Positions 17,773 to 26,626 of a stretch of 64,000 bases of DNA are shown here, one piece after another. How positions within the stretch are numbered: position 1 is the first letter of the stretch; the number at the start of each line of letters is the position of its first letter. A program made the position numbers and the translations under genes. The stretch is from NCBI GenBank assembly GCA_947085405.1, contig CAMTWO010000014.1:1-64000 (forward strand), read 5' to 3'. This DNA is from JASEGV01 sp947085405. Its GTDB lineage: Bacteria; Bacteroidota; Ignavibacteria; UBA10030; BY39. The notes under the pieces are model-generated. The model was given only the letters and a program-made list of their open reading frames with translations, had not been told where the DNA came from and searched no databases.

Positions 17773-18798
17773 TTAATACCTCCGTTGTTTGATTAAAACT
17801 CTTGAGTAGTGGTTAAGATTTTCTAATACTTTCCCGGTTCCCCGAACAACAGCGGTCAGCGGGTCTTCGCAAACGTGAACCGGTAAACTTGTTTCAAGGC
17901 GTATTCTTTCGTCAAGTCCTTTTAACAATGCACCGCCGCCCGACAGCATTATACCACGGTCTAAAATATCGGCAGCGAGTTCCGGTTGAGTCCGTTCGAG
18001 GGTTAATTTAACCGCATCTACAATTTGCTGAACAGCTTCGTTCAACGCTTCACGTATTTCAACCGATGAACCATCAGTAGTTTTAGGAATACCATTGACA
18101 AGGTCGCGACCTTTAACTTGAATTGTAATTTCTTCTTCTAACGGCATAGCAGAACCTACCTCGCACTTTATTGCTTCGGCTGTTCGCTCACCGATAAGAA
18201 TGTTATGGTTCTTTTTAAAAAATTGAATTATTGCATTGTTCATTTCATCACCTGCGATGCGGACTGATTCCTCGTTCACAATTCCTGATAGTGCTATGAC
18301 AGCAATTTCCGTAGTTCCACCTCCGATATCAACGATCATATTCCCAACTGGAGCATCGACATCGAGACCGACACCGATAGCAGCAGCCATCGGTTCGGCA
18401 AGCAGGTGAACTTCTTTGGCTCCTGCGTGTTCGGCAGAATCGCGAACGGCACGTTTTTCAACTTCGGTAACTCCGCTTGGAACGCAAATAACAATCCGCC
18501 TGCTTGGCAGCCAACTCGAATGAATTTTTTTTATGAATTCACGAAGCATTCCTTCGGCAATTTCAAAGTCGGCAATTACACCGTCTCTCATAGGTCTGAT
18601 AGTTCGGATATCGCGGTGGGTTCTTCCTAACATCTCACGTGCCTCGTTGCCTATTGCAACAATCTTTTTTGTGTTTCTATCGAAGGCGACTATCGAAGGC
18701 TCGTTTAATACGACACCTTTACCTTTCATAAATATTAAAGTATTTGCAGTTCCTAAATCAATTGCGAGATCGGCAGAGAAAAACGAAAATATTCCCAT
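17773..18798 (-). CDS. mreB: Actin-like cell-shape protein MreB
   Basis: The protein has 341 residues, the usual length. The phosphate-1 loop is IDLGTANTLIFMKGKGVV near the N-terminus, and VDIGGGTTEIAVIALSGIV forms the phosphate-2 loop. LSGGGALLKGLDERIRLET lies near the C-terminus. It polymerises under the inner membrane and directs sidewall synthesis. Only a weak AAAGA element precedes the start. Confidence 0.97.
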   Translation of the reverse strand: MGIFSFFSADLAIDLGTANTLIFMKGKGVVLNEPSIVAFDRNTKKIVAIGNEAREMLGRTHRDIRTIRPMRDGVIADFEIAEGMLREFIKKIHSSWLPSRRIVICVPSGVTEVEKRAVRDSAEHAGAKEVHLLAEPMAAAIGVGLDVDAPVGNMIVDIGGGTTEIAVIALSGIVNEESVRIAGDEMNNAIIQFFKKNHNILIGERTAEAIKCEVGSAMPLEEEITIQVKGRDLVNGIPKTTDGSSVEIREALNEAVQQIVDAVKLTLERTQPELAADILDRGIMLSGGGALLKGLDERIRLETSLPVHVCEDPLTAVVRGTGKVLENLNHYSRVLIKQRRY

Positions 18799-18833
18799 TG
18801 TTATATTTCTTTAAAATTTTTAGTTAATGTTAA

Positions 18834-20396
18834 TTAATGTTTAAAATGACGAATACCGGTGAATACCATTGTCATATTTTTATCATCAGCGATCTTAATC
18901 ACTTCGGCATCGCGTATTGAACCACCGGGTTGAATCACCGCTGTAACGCCGGCTTTGAATGCTTCCTTGACGCTGTCCGGAAAAGGGAAAAATCCATCCG
19001 ATGCCATAGCAGTTCCTTTTGTTTCTAATCTTGCTTTTTTAGATTTCAGTATAGCAAATTTTGTGGAATCGACACGCGACATCTGTCCGGCGCCAACACC
19101 GATTGTCCTGTCTGAAGTCGAAATTACTATGGCATTCGATTTTAAATGTTTAACCACGCGCCAGCCATAAAGCATTGCATCATATTCCGCATCAGTCGGT
19201 TGACGATTTGTTACGACTTTGAATTGATCTTTGTTAAGTTTTTCTTTATCGAATTCCTGAACTAATAAACCGCCAGCAATTTTTTTTATATTCAATTCTT
19301 CATCAATCGATTTGATATACCTTATCAAACGTCTGTCTTTTTTTCTTCGCATAAACTCCAATACTTCAGCATCGAAAGCGGGGGCGATTATTACTTCAGT
19401 AAAAAGATCGTTTACTAAACTAGCTGTTTTATAATCGAGAGTTCTGTTGAATGCAATCACACCGCCAAACGCAGCTTTTGGATCAGTAGCGAGCGCCTTG
19501 TTATAAGCTTCCGCAAGCTGATCGTCGGATCCAACACCGCAAGGATTAGTATGCTTAATGATTGCAGCAGTCGGTTTTTCGAACTCATCAACCAATTCCA
19601 TCGCGGCTTCAATATCAACGATGTTGTTGAAGGACAACTCTTTGCCGTGAATTTTTTCGAAGTAGTTATAGAAATCACCGTAGAGAGCGGCTGCCTGGTG
19701 CGGATTTTCGCCGTAACGGAGTTCGCTTACTTTCCTTAAAACAATCGAAAATGTTTCAGGCATTTTCGATTTGTTTTCGCTGTGAGCAGCATAATATTTT
19801 GCAATCAGGGCATCGTAGCGTGCAGTATGCTGAAATACTTCCTGTGCTAATTCCAACCGTGTAGGCAAACTTATGCAGCCGTTATATTTCTCCATTTCTT
19901 CAAGAATACTATGATACCGGCTCGGATTTACAACAGCAGCTTTGAATTTAAAATTCTTTGCAGCGGCACGCAGCATCGTCGGTCCGCCAACATCGATCTG
20001 CTCGATAGCTTCGGGAAATGTGATATTCGGTTGCGCCACTGTTTTTTCGAAAGGGTATAAATTTACAACTATCAAATCGATCGGCTGAATGTTCAATTCA
20101 GTCAATTCTTTTTGGTGCACCGGGTTATCGGAAACTTCCAACAGTGCGGCATGAATTTTAGGATTCAACGTTTTTACTCTGCCATCCAACATTTCAGGAA
20201 AGCCCGTAATTTCGGAAACCGATTTGGCTGGAATACCTTCTGCTTGCAAAGTCTTCAATGTCCCGCCGGTCGAAATTATCTCGACGTTCCATTTCAGTAA
20301 TTTTTTTGCAAATTCGGTAATACCGGTTTTTTCTGATACACTAATCAGCACACGGTTTATTCGCACTAAATCTTTTATTTCAAAATCATTCACCAT
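18834..20396 (-). CDS. purH: Bifunctional AICAR formyltransferase / IMP cyclohydrolase
   Basis: The protein has 520 residues, normal for PurH. The N-terminal MGS-like cyclohydrolase domain (about 12-200) contains SVSEKTGITEFAKKL and VSEITGFPEMLDGRVKTL. The formyltransferase domain includes LRYGENPHQAAALYG, the catalytic KHTNPCG and the C-terminal VIQPGGSIRD block. It carries out the last two steps of IMP synthesis. It overlaps purN by 11 bp. Sharing a run with mre genes is probably an operon of convenience. Confidence 0.97.
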   Translation of the reverse strand: MVNDFEIKDLVRINRVLISVSEKTGITEFAKKLLKWNVEIISTGGTLKTLQAEGIPAKSVSEITGFPEMLDGRVKTLNPKIHAALLEVSDNPVHQKELTELNIQPIDLIVVNLYPFEKTVAQPNITFPEAIEQIDVGGPTMLRAAAKNFKFKAAVVNPSRYHSILEEMEKYNGCISLPTRLELAQEVFQHTARYDALIAKYYAAHSENKSKMPETFSIVLRKVSELRYGENPHQAAALYGDFYNYFEKIHGKELSFNNIVDIEAAMELVDEFEKPTAAIIKHTNPCGVGSDDQLAEAYNKALATDPKAAFGGVIAFNRTLDYKTASLVNDLFTEVIIAPAFDAEVLEFMRRKKDRRLIRYIKSIDEELNIKKIAGGLLVQEFDKEKLNKDQFKVVTNRQPTDAEYDAMLYGWRVVKHLKSNAIVISTSDRTIGVGAGQMSRVDSTKFAILKSKKARLETKGTAMASDGFFPFPDSVKEAFKAGVTAVIQPGGSIRDAEVIKIADDKNMTMVFTGIRHFKH

Positions 20397-21054
20397 TATT
20401 TTGGATTTTTATTTTTCCATTTGTAATTTCAACTTTACCTTCGGCAAACAACCTGACTGCTTGAGGTAATATTCTATGTTCAATCTCCAACACTTTAGCA
20501 GCGAGCGTTTCGGATGTTTCGTTTCCAACCAAAGCAATTCTTTCCTGCAATACAATCGAACCGTGATCATACATTTCGTCCACAATGTGAACAGTTGCTC
20601 CGGAATATTTTGCGCCGCTCGCAATTACTGCATCGTGAACAAACTTGCCGTACATCCCTTTGCCGCCGAACTCTGGAAGCAATGCGGGATGTATGTTAAT
20701 AATTCTATTTTGAAACTTCTTGATAATTGAGACATCAAGAAGTTTCATATAACCTGTAAGAACAATAAAATTTACTTCAAACATAGAAAGAACATTCAGT
20801 ATGGTGTTGTTAAATTCGGCATCGGTCCGAAATTGCTTTCGCGAAATATGATGAGCAGAAATATTTTTGCTTCTCGCAATCGCTAACACATTGGCATCCG
20901 AATTATTGCTTATCACGCAAACAACCACAGCATCCTTGATTGAACCGGTTTCAATAGATTCGAGCAACGCTTGAAAATTCGAACCTCTGCCGGATGCCAA
21001 CACCGCTATTTTAAGTTTGTCTGCCAAATTGACAAATTCAATTTTCTGATACAA
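20386..21054 (-). CDS. purN: Phosphoribosylglycinamide formyltransferase
   Basis: The protein has up to 222 residues. The family core starts at KIAVLASGRGSNFQALLESI. It contains VLTGYMKLL, the catalytic NIHPALLPEFGGKGMYG with Asn and His, and VHIVDEMYDHGSIVLQ, where the third catalytic residue is Asp. It transfers formyl from 10-formyl-THF to GAR. The start is uncertain: the first TTG (21054) gives 15 extra residues before the conserved core, a second in-frame TTG lies at 21027, and neither has a clear ribosome site. Confidence 0.94.
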   Translation of the reverse strand: MYQKIEFVNLADKLKIAVLASGRGSNFQALLESIETGSIKDAVVVCVISNNSDANVLAIARSKNISAHHISRKQFRTDAEFNNTILNVLSMFEVNFIVLTGYMKLLDVSIIKKFQNRIINIHPALLPEFGGKGMYGKFVHDAVIASGAKYSGATVHIVDEMYDHGSIVLQERIALVGNETSETLAAKVLEIEHRILPQAVRLFAEGKVEITNGKIKIQNNGE

Positions 21055-21103
21055 ATTTAACGATAATTTAACGAATAATCAAAAAAACAAATAATTAGAA
21101 AAA

Positions 21104-22039
21104 TTAATCAATAACTGCACTTTCTAAGAAAGAGATTTCATTTTTTTTTGTATCCAATTTTACATTAATTCCATACGGAATAGTTATCGAATTCCGAATG
21201 TGTCCGAATTTAAAATCCATCATTATTGGAATCTTTTTAAGAACCGATTTAAATATTTCTTCTAATTTTAGTGAAGGTTTATTTTTTTCTGGAAGACAAG
21301 TTGAAAAATCACCTAATATTACTCCTGAAAGATTATTTAATAAGCCCGCTAATTTTAGTTGTTGCAACATTCTATCGATTCGGTAGGGACGTTCTTCGAT
21401 ATCTTCCAAAGTTAAAATTGAATTTATAAATGATGGAAGATATGATGTCCCTGCTAATGCCGCAATAACTGATAGATTACCACCTAAAATTTTGCCGGTA
21501 ACTTTTCCGTGCGTCAATACCTTTAGTGTTTGATTTTCAAACAAATAAATAACTCCAACGGGATTTAGAGAAGTTAAACATTTCCAAAAATGTTCTTCAG
21601 AATCTATGGATAATTTTTCTGATAAATCGGGAATCACCATCGGTCCTGCGAAAGTGACCAACCCTGTTTTTTTAAAAATTGCAAGTTGCAACGCTGTAAT
21701 GTCGCTGTAGCCGACAAATATTTTAGGATTTCGTTTGATGATGTCATAATCTATTAGATCAAGAATACGGTGCGAACCATAACCGCCGCGAGTACAAAAG
21801 ATAGCTTTGATATTTTTATTCCTGAAAAAGTTATTTATATCACTCGCTCGACCTTTATCAGTTCCAGCCAAGTATCCCATTTTATCATTAATATGTTTTC
21901 CAATTACGACTTTATAACCAAGTTGTTCAAAATATCTTATTCCATTAGTAAGTTTATCATTTGAACTATGAGGACTTGCCGGTGCAACGATACCGATAGT
22001 ATCCCCCTTTTTGAGAGCTTTAGGTTTTAAAATAGTCAT
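21104..22039 (-). CDS. LD-carboxypeptidase (muramoyltetrapeptide carboxypeptidase, S66)
   Basis: The protein has 311 residues. The S66 blocks are KGDTIGIVAPASP at the N-terminus, FCTRGGYGSHRILDLIDYD, FVGYSDITALQLAI and KVTGKILGGNLSVIAALAGT. The catalytic Ser of LdcA enzymes lies in the GYSD block, and GHIRNSITIPYG near the C-terminus carries the His. The enzyme removes the terminal D-Ala from recycled murein tetrapeptides in the cytoplasm. It lies 49 bp upstream of purN and may be the first gene of that run. Confidence 0.93.
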   Translation of the reverse strand: MTILKPKALKKGDTIGIVAPASPHSSNDKLTNGIRYFEQLGYKVVIGKHINDKMGYLAGTDKGRASDINNFFRNKNIKAIFCTRGGYGSHRILDLIDYDIIKRNPKIFVGYSDITALQLAIFKKTGLVTFAGPMVIPDLSEKLSIDSEEHFWKCLTSLNPVGVIYLFENQTLKVLTHGKVTGKILGGNLSVIAALAGTSYLPSFINSILTLEDIEERPYRIDRMLQQLKLAGLLNNLSGVILGDFSTCLPEKNKPSLKLEEIFKSVLKKIPIMMDFKFGHIRNSITIPYGINVKLDTKKNEISFLESAVID

Positions 22040-22155
22040 AATTAATTTTATTCAAACATAAAAATAATTTGATGTAAAATCAAAGTTTTGCAGATTTCCT
22101 TTCTTTTTACTAAATTGAATCAAATAATTTATCAGTATTTATGAAACTAACAAAT

Positions 22156-22160
22156 GGAGG
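22156..22160 (+). promoter_or_regulatory. Ribosome binding site GGAGG that decides the SPFH start
   Basis: ATGGAGGAACAAATG holds two in-frame start codons. GGAGG is six bases from the second (22166) and overlaps the first, so initiation at 22166 is favoured. Confidence 0.8.
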
Positions 22161-22165
22161 AACAA

Positions 22166-23056
22166 ATGTTATTTATATTCTTAATTATCGTAGCGGTAGT
22201 AGCTTTTATTACTTGGAAAAATGCCAGTCGAAAATTTAAAACTGAAGGTAACAAAGTTTACCAAGGCAGTGCGGGAATCGCACAAATAGTAACAGTGGTA
22301 GCTATTATTCTGTCAATTACACAAATATTTACTGTTATTCCGGCAGGCAATGTCGGTGTTGTTGATTTCTTGGGAAATGTATCAGACAACACTCTGAAAG
22401 CGGGTGTAAATTTTGTAAATCCGCTTGCACGTGTAATCAAAATGTCAATCAAAACTCAAGAGATAAAAGAAAGGATGGAGGTTCCATCGAAGGAGGGTTT
22501 AGCGGTCGGTTTAGAAATTAGTGCACTTTTCCATTTAAACCCTGATAAAGCTGCTGAGGTTTATAAGACAGTCGGTGAAAATTACGTTGGAATTATATTA
22601 GAACCCCAATTCCGTTCTGTAACCCGCGGAGTTACGGCTGGCTATGAAGCAAAGGCTCTTTATACATCAGAACGCGAAATTCTTGGACAACAGATCACTG
22701 CAGGATTACAAAATTTAGTAGCCCCACGAGGAATCACAATTGAGGTAACTCCGTTAAGGCAAGTTGTACTTCCGGCTGGTTTAACTGCGGCTATCGAGGA
22801 AAAACTCCGCGCCGAACAAGAGAGTCAACGTATGCAGTGGGTTTTAACAAAAGAAAAACAGGAAGCCGACCGAAAAGCTATTGAAGCTCAAGGTATTTCA
22901 AACTTCCAAAAAATTGTTGCTCAAGGTATAAGCGACCCGTTATTGAGATGGAAAGGAATCGAAGCTACGATAAAAATAGCCGAATCGCAGAATTCAAAAA
23001 TTGTTATAATCGGTAGCGGCAAGGACGGCCTCCCAATAATTTTAGATTCGAAATAA
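22166..23056 (+). CDS. Prohibitin-type SPFH/band-7 membrane protein
   Basis: The protein has 296 residues from the ATG at 22166. An ATG 12 bp earlier (22154) is in frame, but the strong site GGAGG (22156-22160) lies inside those first codons and is correctly spaced only for 22166. The protein has one N-terminal helix (LFIFLIIVAVVAFITW), a second hydrophobic stretch and then the band-7 domain. That domain runs from IPAGNVGVVDFLGNV through EVPSKEGLAVGLEISALFHL to an alpha-helical tail (EKLRAEQESQRMQWVLTKEK). Prohibitins form ring assemblies that stabilise membrane proteins or proteases. The gene stands alone on the plus strand, divergent from the LD-carboxypeptidase gene. Confidence 0.92.
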   Translation: MLFIFLIIVAVVAFITWKNASRKFKTEGNKVYQGSAGIAQIVTVVAIILSITQIFTVIPAGNVGVVDFLGNVSDNTLKAGVNFVNPLARVIKMSIKTQEIKERMEVPSKEGLAVGLEISALFHLNPDKAAEVYKTVGENYVGIILEPQFRSVTRGVTAGYEAKALYTSEREILGQQITAGLQNLVAPRGITIEVTPLRQVVLPAGLTAAIEEKLRAEQESQRMQWVLTKEKQEADRKAIEAQGISNFQKIVAQGISDPLLRWKGIEATIKIAESQNSKIVIIGSGKDGLPIILDSK

Positions 23057-23071
23057 AACTTGTAAATCAGG

Positions 23072-23221
23072 TTATAAACCTACTGTTGAAATGTAATCGT
23101 CGATATCGTAGCGTTTGTTCTCATCTTCAAAGATGGGCAGCAGTTTAGATTTTTTATATTTTAACAGTAGTGGAATAGCAACAAGTGCTGCCAATAGAGC
23201 TGTGATAGTGAATGTTTTCAT
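23072..23221 (-). CDS. Small single-pass membrane protein, 49 residues
   Basis: The sequence begins MKTFTITALLAALVAIPLLL, a clear membrane helix or signal anchor. It is followed by KYKKSKLLPIFEDENKRYD and a short acidic tail ending DDYISTVGL. I choose the ATG at 23221 because GAGG lies about seven bases upstream. Longer in-frame starts would run into the neighbouring small gene. The basic residues after the helix suggest a cytoplasmic C-terminus. I do not recognise a family. It lies 14 bp after another small gene and shares its promoter. Confidence 0.6.
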   Translation of the reverse strand: MKTFTITALLAALVAIPLLLKYKKSKLLPIFEDENKRYDIDDYISTVGL

Positions 23222-23235
23222 AAGCGACCTCATTT

Positions 23236-23388
23236 TTATTGGATGCAGATTAATATTTCGGATTCTACCAGTTCCATATAAACGATGGTAAAATAACGTT
23301 GGTTTTCTAATTCCAGTATAAGAATTTGTTCCCAATCTTTTTTGACTGCTTTGGGAATGGGCGAAAAGTAATATTTTATTTTGTCCAT
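23236..23388 (-). CDS. Small soluble protein, 50 residues
   Basis: An open frame from ATG (23388) to TAA (23236-23238) has AGAGG seven bases upstream and a very good promoter. It encodes MDKIKYYFSPIPKAVKKDWE, then a strand-rich part (QILILELENQRYFTIVY) ending VESEILICIQ. There is no signal peptide or membrane segment and no family that I recognise. The start context, promoter and tight spacing to the next small gene all support a real gene. Confidence 0.55.
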   Translation of the reverse strand: MDKIKYYFSPIPKAVKKDWEQILILELENQRYFTIVYMELVESEILICIQ

Positions 23389-23411
23389 TTCATTACCTCT
23401 GCCCCAATAAA

Positions 23412-23440
23412 ATAATATTTAACTATATGCACTGTGTCAA
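23412..23440 (-). promoter_or_regulatory. Sigma-70-type promoter for the small-gene pair
   Basis: On the minus strand TTGACA (23435-23440) and TATTAT (23412-23417) are separated by 17 bases, about 24 bases before the start codon. A terminator for the upstream gene ends just before it, so this promoter would serve the two small genes alone. Confidence 0.65.
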
Positions 23441-23458
23441 CAGTCACTAATTAAACCA

Positions 23459-23491
23459 AAAAAGCCGACTCCAAATGAAAGTCGGCTTTTT
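23459..23491 (-). terminator. Rho-independent terminator after the DUF4920-like gene
   Basis: Perfect 12-bp arms AAAAAGCCGACT (23459-23470) and AGTCGGCTTTTT (23480-23491) enclose a 9-base loop, with a U-run on the minus-strand transcript. The symmetry could also stop plus-strand transcription. Confidence 0.85.
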
Positions 23492-23564
23492 CGCTCTGAA
23501 TAATACCTTCAGCTTTTTAAAAGTTCTGACACAAATCACATATTTATGTAACTGCCAGATTTAA

Positions 23565-24110
23565 TCAGTGGTCATGACCTTCGGAGCCTTCTTTCTTAGT
23601 TTTACCCTGAATTTTATCGAGTTGCTCGGGTGTAAACTCGCTCCCCTCTTCCATAACGACACCTGTTGCCGTGAACATAACAACTTTCTGGTCGCCTTTT
23701 ATTTTTTCGATAAATTCTGCCGGTTCTCCCGCTTCTTCGAGCCAATGTTTGTAAGTTGCTTCCTTAACTGTTTCGCGATTTACTTTTCCTTGGATTTTTA
23801 CTTTTTTCCCTTTTGAATCGTATGGAACAAAGAAACTATATCCTTCGAATTTAACTCGCATTATCTCTTTGCCATCCGTAATCTCCATCCAGCAACCTTT
23901 TGTTTGGCAAACTGTTGTTACAACCCCTTCAACAAGAATATCCTTGTTCTTGAATTTACCTGGATTACTTACAGCATCTTTGAATTTGGTTACTTTTTTG
24001 GCGGTTAAATCTTTACCGTAATTTTTTGATGGTTTATCATCAGCGAACGATAAAAAAGATGCACATAATGAAATTATGATTGTGATAATTAAGATTGATT
24101 TAGTTTTCAT
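23565..24110 (-). CDS. Secreted DUF4920-like OB-fold protein
   Basis: The protein has 181 residues. A Sec signal peptide (MKTKSILIITIIISLCASFL, then SFADDK) precedes a domain with KDILVEGVVTTVCQTKGCWMEI, VKFEGYSFFVPYDSKGKK and VKIQGKV. Two cysteines six apart in VCQTKGCW, OB-like strands and a C-terminal HDH tail suggest a periplasmic metal- or redox-related protein. The match to DUF4920 rests on the CQxKGCWM block, recalled from the family. Its function is unknown. Confidence 0.78.
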   Translation of the reverse strand: MKTKSILIITIIISLCASFLSFADDKPSKNYGKDLTAKKVTKFKDAVSNPGKFKNKDILVEGVVTTVCQTKGCWMEITDGKEIMRVKFEGYSFFVPYDSKGKKVKIQGKVNRETVKEATYKHWLEEAGEPAEFIEKIKGDQKVVMFTATGVVMEEGSEFTPEQLDKIQGKTKKEGSEGHDH

Positions 24111-24168
24111 GAATCATTCCTTTTAATTTTGTTTATGATTATTTGTATTGAATTTATAAAAAATATTT

Positions 24169-25257
24169 CTAATCGCTTCCGGTCGTGAACGAAAATGTGT
24201 AAGGTGATGATAAATTATCACCTGCCTTAGATCGTAATCCACTTAAGATTGTTACAGTATAATTGGTATTTTGAGCTAAACCAGCTATCGGCAAAAAGTT
24301 TAACCTATTATAAGAATAATAAAAATAATTACCGCTTACTGACGGAGTTATATTAAAATTTTGTCTTACAGTTGAAGTGTCTAATGCAGCAGTAAAATAA
24401 CAGGTTATAATGGCAGAACGGGATACATTTTGAGCTCCATTCGAAGGGTAAGCATATTGTACAATAAAAGGCATAGTTTTAAATTTAATCTTTACCTGTT
24501 TAGGTAGGAAATTATCATAGATATCTTTTAATGATTGCGCAAATATAAATTCATACAAGGTATTTCCTTTAAAACCGTATTGTGGAATAAACTCAATCAG
24601 AGAACCAGGATAATATCTGAAATTCCACCTTCCTGAAACTGGGGGAACAATCGTTGCAGACGACTTCAATGAATTAGAATCAATTTCCGAATTAAAAATA
24701 AATCTCGGTATAGTTGCAGTTCCAACCAAAGAATCTCCATCCATCGGGTCAGCATAGCGAATTCGCAGGTTGGGTTCCGGAATAATACTTTTTATATAGT
24801 CTGTATTAATAGTTAGATTGTTTACATCTGTTGCTTTTTTACTCACGGTTATTTGATACGTCTGTTTAATTTTAAATTTTCCGTAAATAGGCCATTCGAA
24901 AGTTTGCCCATCAACCGAATATGAACCATAAGTACTTAATTGTGGCTGATCATCACCCGATGGGGAAATTGAAACATTTGGTATCACTGTATAGCTCAAC
25001 ATTATTTTATTAAAACGAACGAGTAACCGTCCGGGAGAATATCCGATTGGCAATGAATCGTTATGTTTATTAGGTATTATCAAATCCCACCGACTATAAG
25101 GTCGAGGGGAATCAAGCCAAACCCACACAACACGTGGTTGAATTGAAGGGTCAGCAGGACCCTCACCGAACTCACCCTGAATTCCTTGAGTATCTTCTTT
25201 ACAAGATAAAAAAAGAATTGTGAGGGTTAAACCTAAAAATAAACTTATTCTTTTCAT
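24169..25257 (-). CDS. Lipoprotein with Big_5-like Ig domains (copy 1)
   Basis: The protein has 362 residues. The lipobox is ILFLSCKED with Cys at residue 19. About three Ig-like repeats follow, with Big_5 wording. Examples are PGRLLVRFNKIMLSYTVIPN, ADPMDGDSLVGTATIPRFIF and YAYPSNGAQNVSRSAIITCY, then LAQNTNYTVTILSGLRSKAG. Such domains are common in surface lipoproteins of this phylum. The downstream gene in transcription order is DUF4920-like. AGAGG precedes the start. Confidence 0.82.
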   Translation of the reverse strand: MKRISLFLGLTLTILFLSCKEDTQGIQGEFGEGPADPSIQPRVVWVWLDSPRPYSRWDLIIPNKHNDSLPIGYSPGRLLVRFNKIMLSYTVIPNVSISPSGDDQPQLSTYGSYSVDGQTFEWPIYGKFKIKQTYQITVSKKATDVNNLTINTDYIKSIIPEPNLRIRYADPMDGDSLVGTATIPRFIFNSEIDSNSLKSSATIVPPVSGRWNFRYYPGSLIEFIPQYGFKGNTLYEFIFAQSLKDIYDNFLPKQVKIKFKTMPFIVQYAYPSNGAQNVSRSAIITCYFTAALDTSTVRQNFNITPSVSGNYFYYSYNRLNFLPIAGLAQNTNYTVTILSGLRSKAGDNLSSPYTFSFTTGSD

Positions 25258-25310
25258 ACGAAACCTCTTCCTTGGTTAATTTAAAGATAATATATTGAGA
25301 AAATATTTCT

Positions 25311-26396
25311 CTAATTGCTTCCGGTCGTGAACGAAAATACATAAGGATAAGTTAAATTATCTCCTGTTTTAGAACGTAAACCAGTTGAAATTGTAACAGT
25401 ATAAGTAGTATTTTGATCTAACCCCCCTGTTGGATTAAAGCAGTACCCAATATTATTAGAATAATAATTGAAAGTACCGCTTACTGCCGGAGTCATATTA
25501 AAATTTTGTCTTATAGTTGACGTGTCTAATGAGGTTGTAAAATTACAGCATACGCTACTATTACGATTTACATTTTGCTCGCTATTATAAGGATATGTAT
25601 ATGATAATTGAAATTGAACCGTTTTAAATTTTATTTTAAATCTATGTTTAAGATAATTGTTAAATGTATCCTTTACAGCTTGTGAAAAAACGACTTCGTA
25701 CCATGTATTGCCTTTAAAACCCAAATGTGGTAAAAATTCTACATTATTATTGCCATATGATACCCATCTCCCTTCCACTGGTGGAACGAACTGAACACCC
25801 GATGCAAGCGAATGAACATCAATAACTGAATTAAACACAGTATAAAAGTAATATCCCGAGTAAACGTTCGAATCACCATCTGCAGGATAAGTGTAAGTAA
25901 TACGAAGAAACGGTTCAGGTATTATTGAATGCTTATAATCCTGAGATAAATGTAGATTTGTAATATCAGTAACCTCTTTTTTTACTGTTATTGTATATGA
26001 TTTGCCTAATTTAAAATTACCAGAAACAGGCCATTCGAATGTTTGTCCATCTAATGAAAATCCTCCTCGAGTACTTAAAAGTGCAAACCCAACTTCTTCC
26101 GGTGTTAAATTAACATTTGGAATAACCGTATAGCTCAACATTATTTTATTAAATCGAACAAGTAACCGCCCAGGTCTATAGCCAATCGGTAACGAATCAT
26201 TCTGCTTCCCAAAAACATCAGTTTTCGACCACCAATACGGTCGAGGTGAATCAAGCCAAACCCCGACAACACGCGGTTGAATTGAGGGATTTGTTGGATC
26301 ATCACTGTAATTTTGTGAATATTCTTGCGGAGCTTCTTTGCAAGATAAAAACAGAAACATAAATATGAAACATAGAATAAAACTCATACTTTTCAT
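25311..26396 (-). CDS. Lipoprotein with Big_5-like Ig domains (copy 2)
   Basis: The protein has 361 residues and is a clear paralogue of the gene that follows it in transcription. Both share the lipobox SCKE, the QPRVVxVWLDSPRPY block, GRLLVRFNKIMLSYTVIPN and the C-terminal FSFTTGS. The middle repeats have diverged. A 53-bp gap and very similar 5' sequences point to a tandem duplication. Both copies have intact frames. The role is unknown beyond being surface or periplasmic lipoproteins. Confidence 0.82.
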   Translation of the reverse strand: MKSMSFILCFIFMFLFLSCKEAPQEYSQNYSDDPTNPSIQPRVVGVWLDSPRPYWWSKTDVFGKQNDSLPIGYRPGRLLVRFNKIMLSYTVIPNVNLTPEEVGFALLSTRGGFSLDGQTFEWPVSGNFKLGKSYTITVKKEVTDITNLHLSQDYKHSIIPEPFLRITYTYPADGDSNVYSGYYFYTVFNSVIDVHSLASGVQFVPPVEGRWVSYGNNNVEFLPHLGFKGNTWYEVVFSQAVKDTFNNYLKHRFKIKFKTVQFQLSYTYPYNSEQNVNRNSSVCCNFTTSLDTSTIRQNFNMTPAVSGTFNYYSNNIGYCFNPTGGLDQNTTYTVTISTGLRSKTGDNLTYPYVFSFTTGSN

Positions 26397-26462
26397 ACGA
26401 TACCTCTTCTTTGGTTATTTATGGTGATAATATATTCAGAAAAAATTAAAAAACAAATCCCA

Positions 26463-26509
26463 TAAAAAATGCAAAACCCAGCATCCACTTTCGGGAGGCT
26501 GGGCTTTTG
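26463..26509 (-). terminator. Terminator of the tRNA-Asp transcript
   Basis: On the minus strand GCAAAAGCCCAGC pairs with GCTGGGTTTTGC (one bulge) around a 15-base loop, followed by ATTTTTT. The outer bases of the hairpin lie at the very 3' end of the tRNA. Confidence 0.8.
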
Positions 26510-26583
26510 CGGGGTCGACGAGACTCGAACTCGCAACTTCCGCCGTGACAGGGCGGCGCTCTAACCAGTTGAACTACGACCCC
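26510..26583 (-). tRNA. tRNA-Asp (anticodon GTC)
   Basis: It is 74 nt on the minus strand. The acceptor arm GGGGTCG pairs with CGACCCC, with discriminator G. The D-loop has AACTGGTTAGAGC, the anticodon loop CTGTCAC carries GTC, and the T-arm has GAGTTCGAGTCTC. CCA is not encoded. Confidence 0.96.
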
Positions 26584-26597
26584 AATTTTGCGGCATA

Positions 26598-26626
26598 AAT
26601 ATACAAATTATTCGGCTAACTTGCAA
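26598..26626 (-). promoter_or_regulatory. Promoter of tRNA-Asp
   Basis: On the minus strand TTGCAA (26621-26626) and TATATT (26598-26603) are 17 bases apart, with the tRNA starting 14 bases later. The -35 element lies inside the last codons of the methyltransferase gene. Confidence 0.6.
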
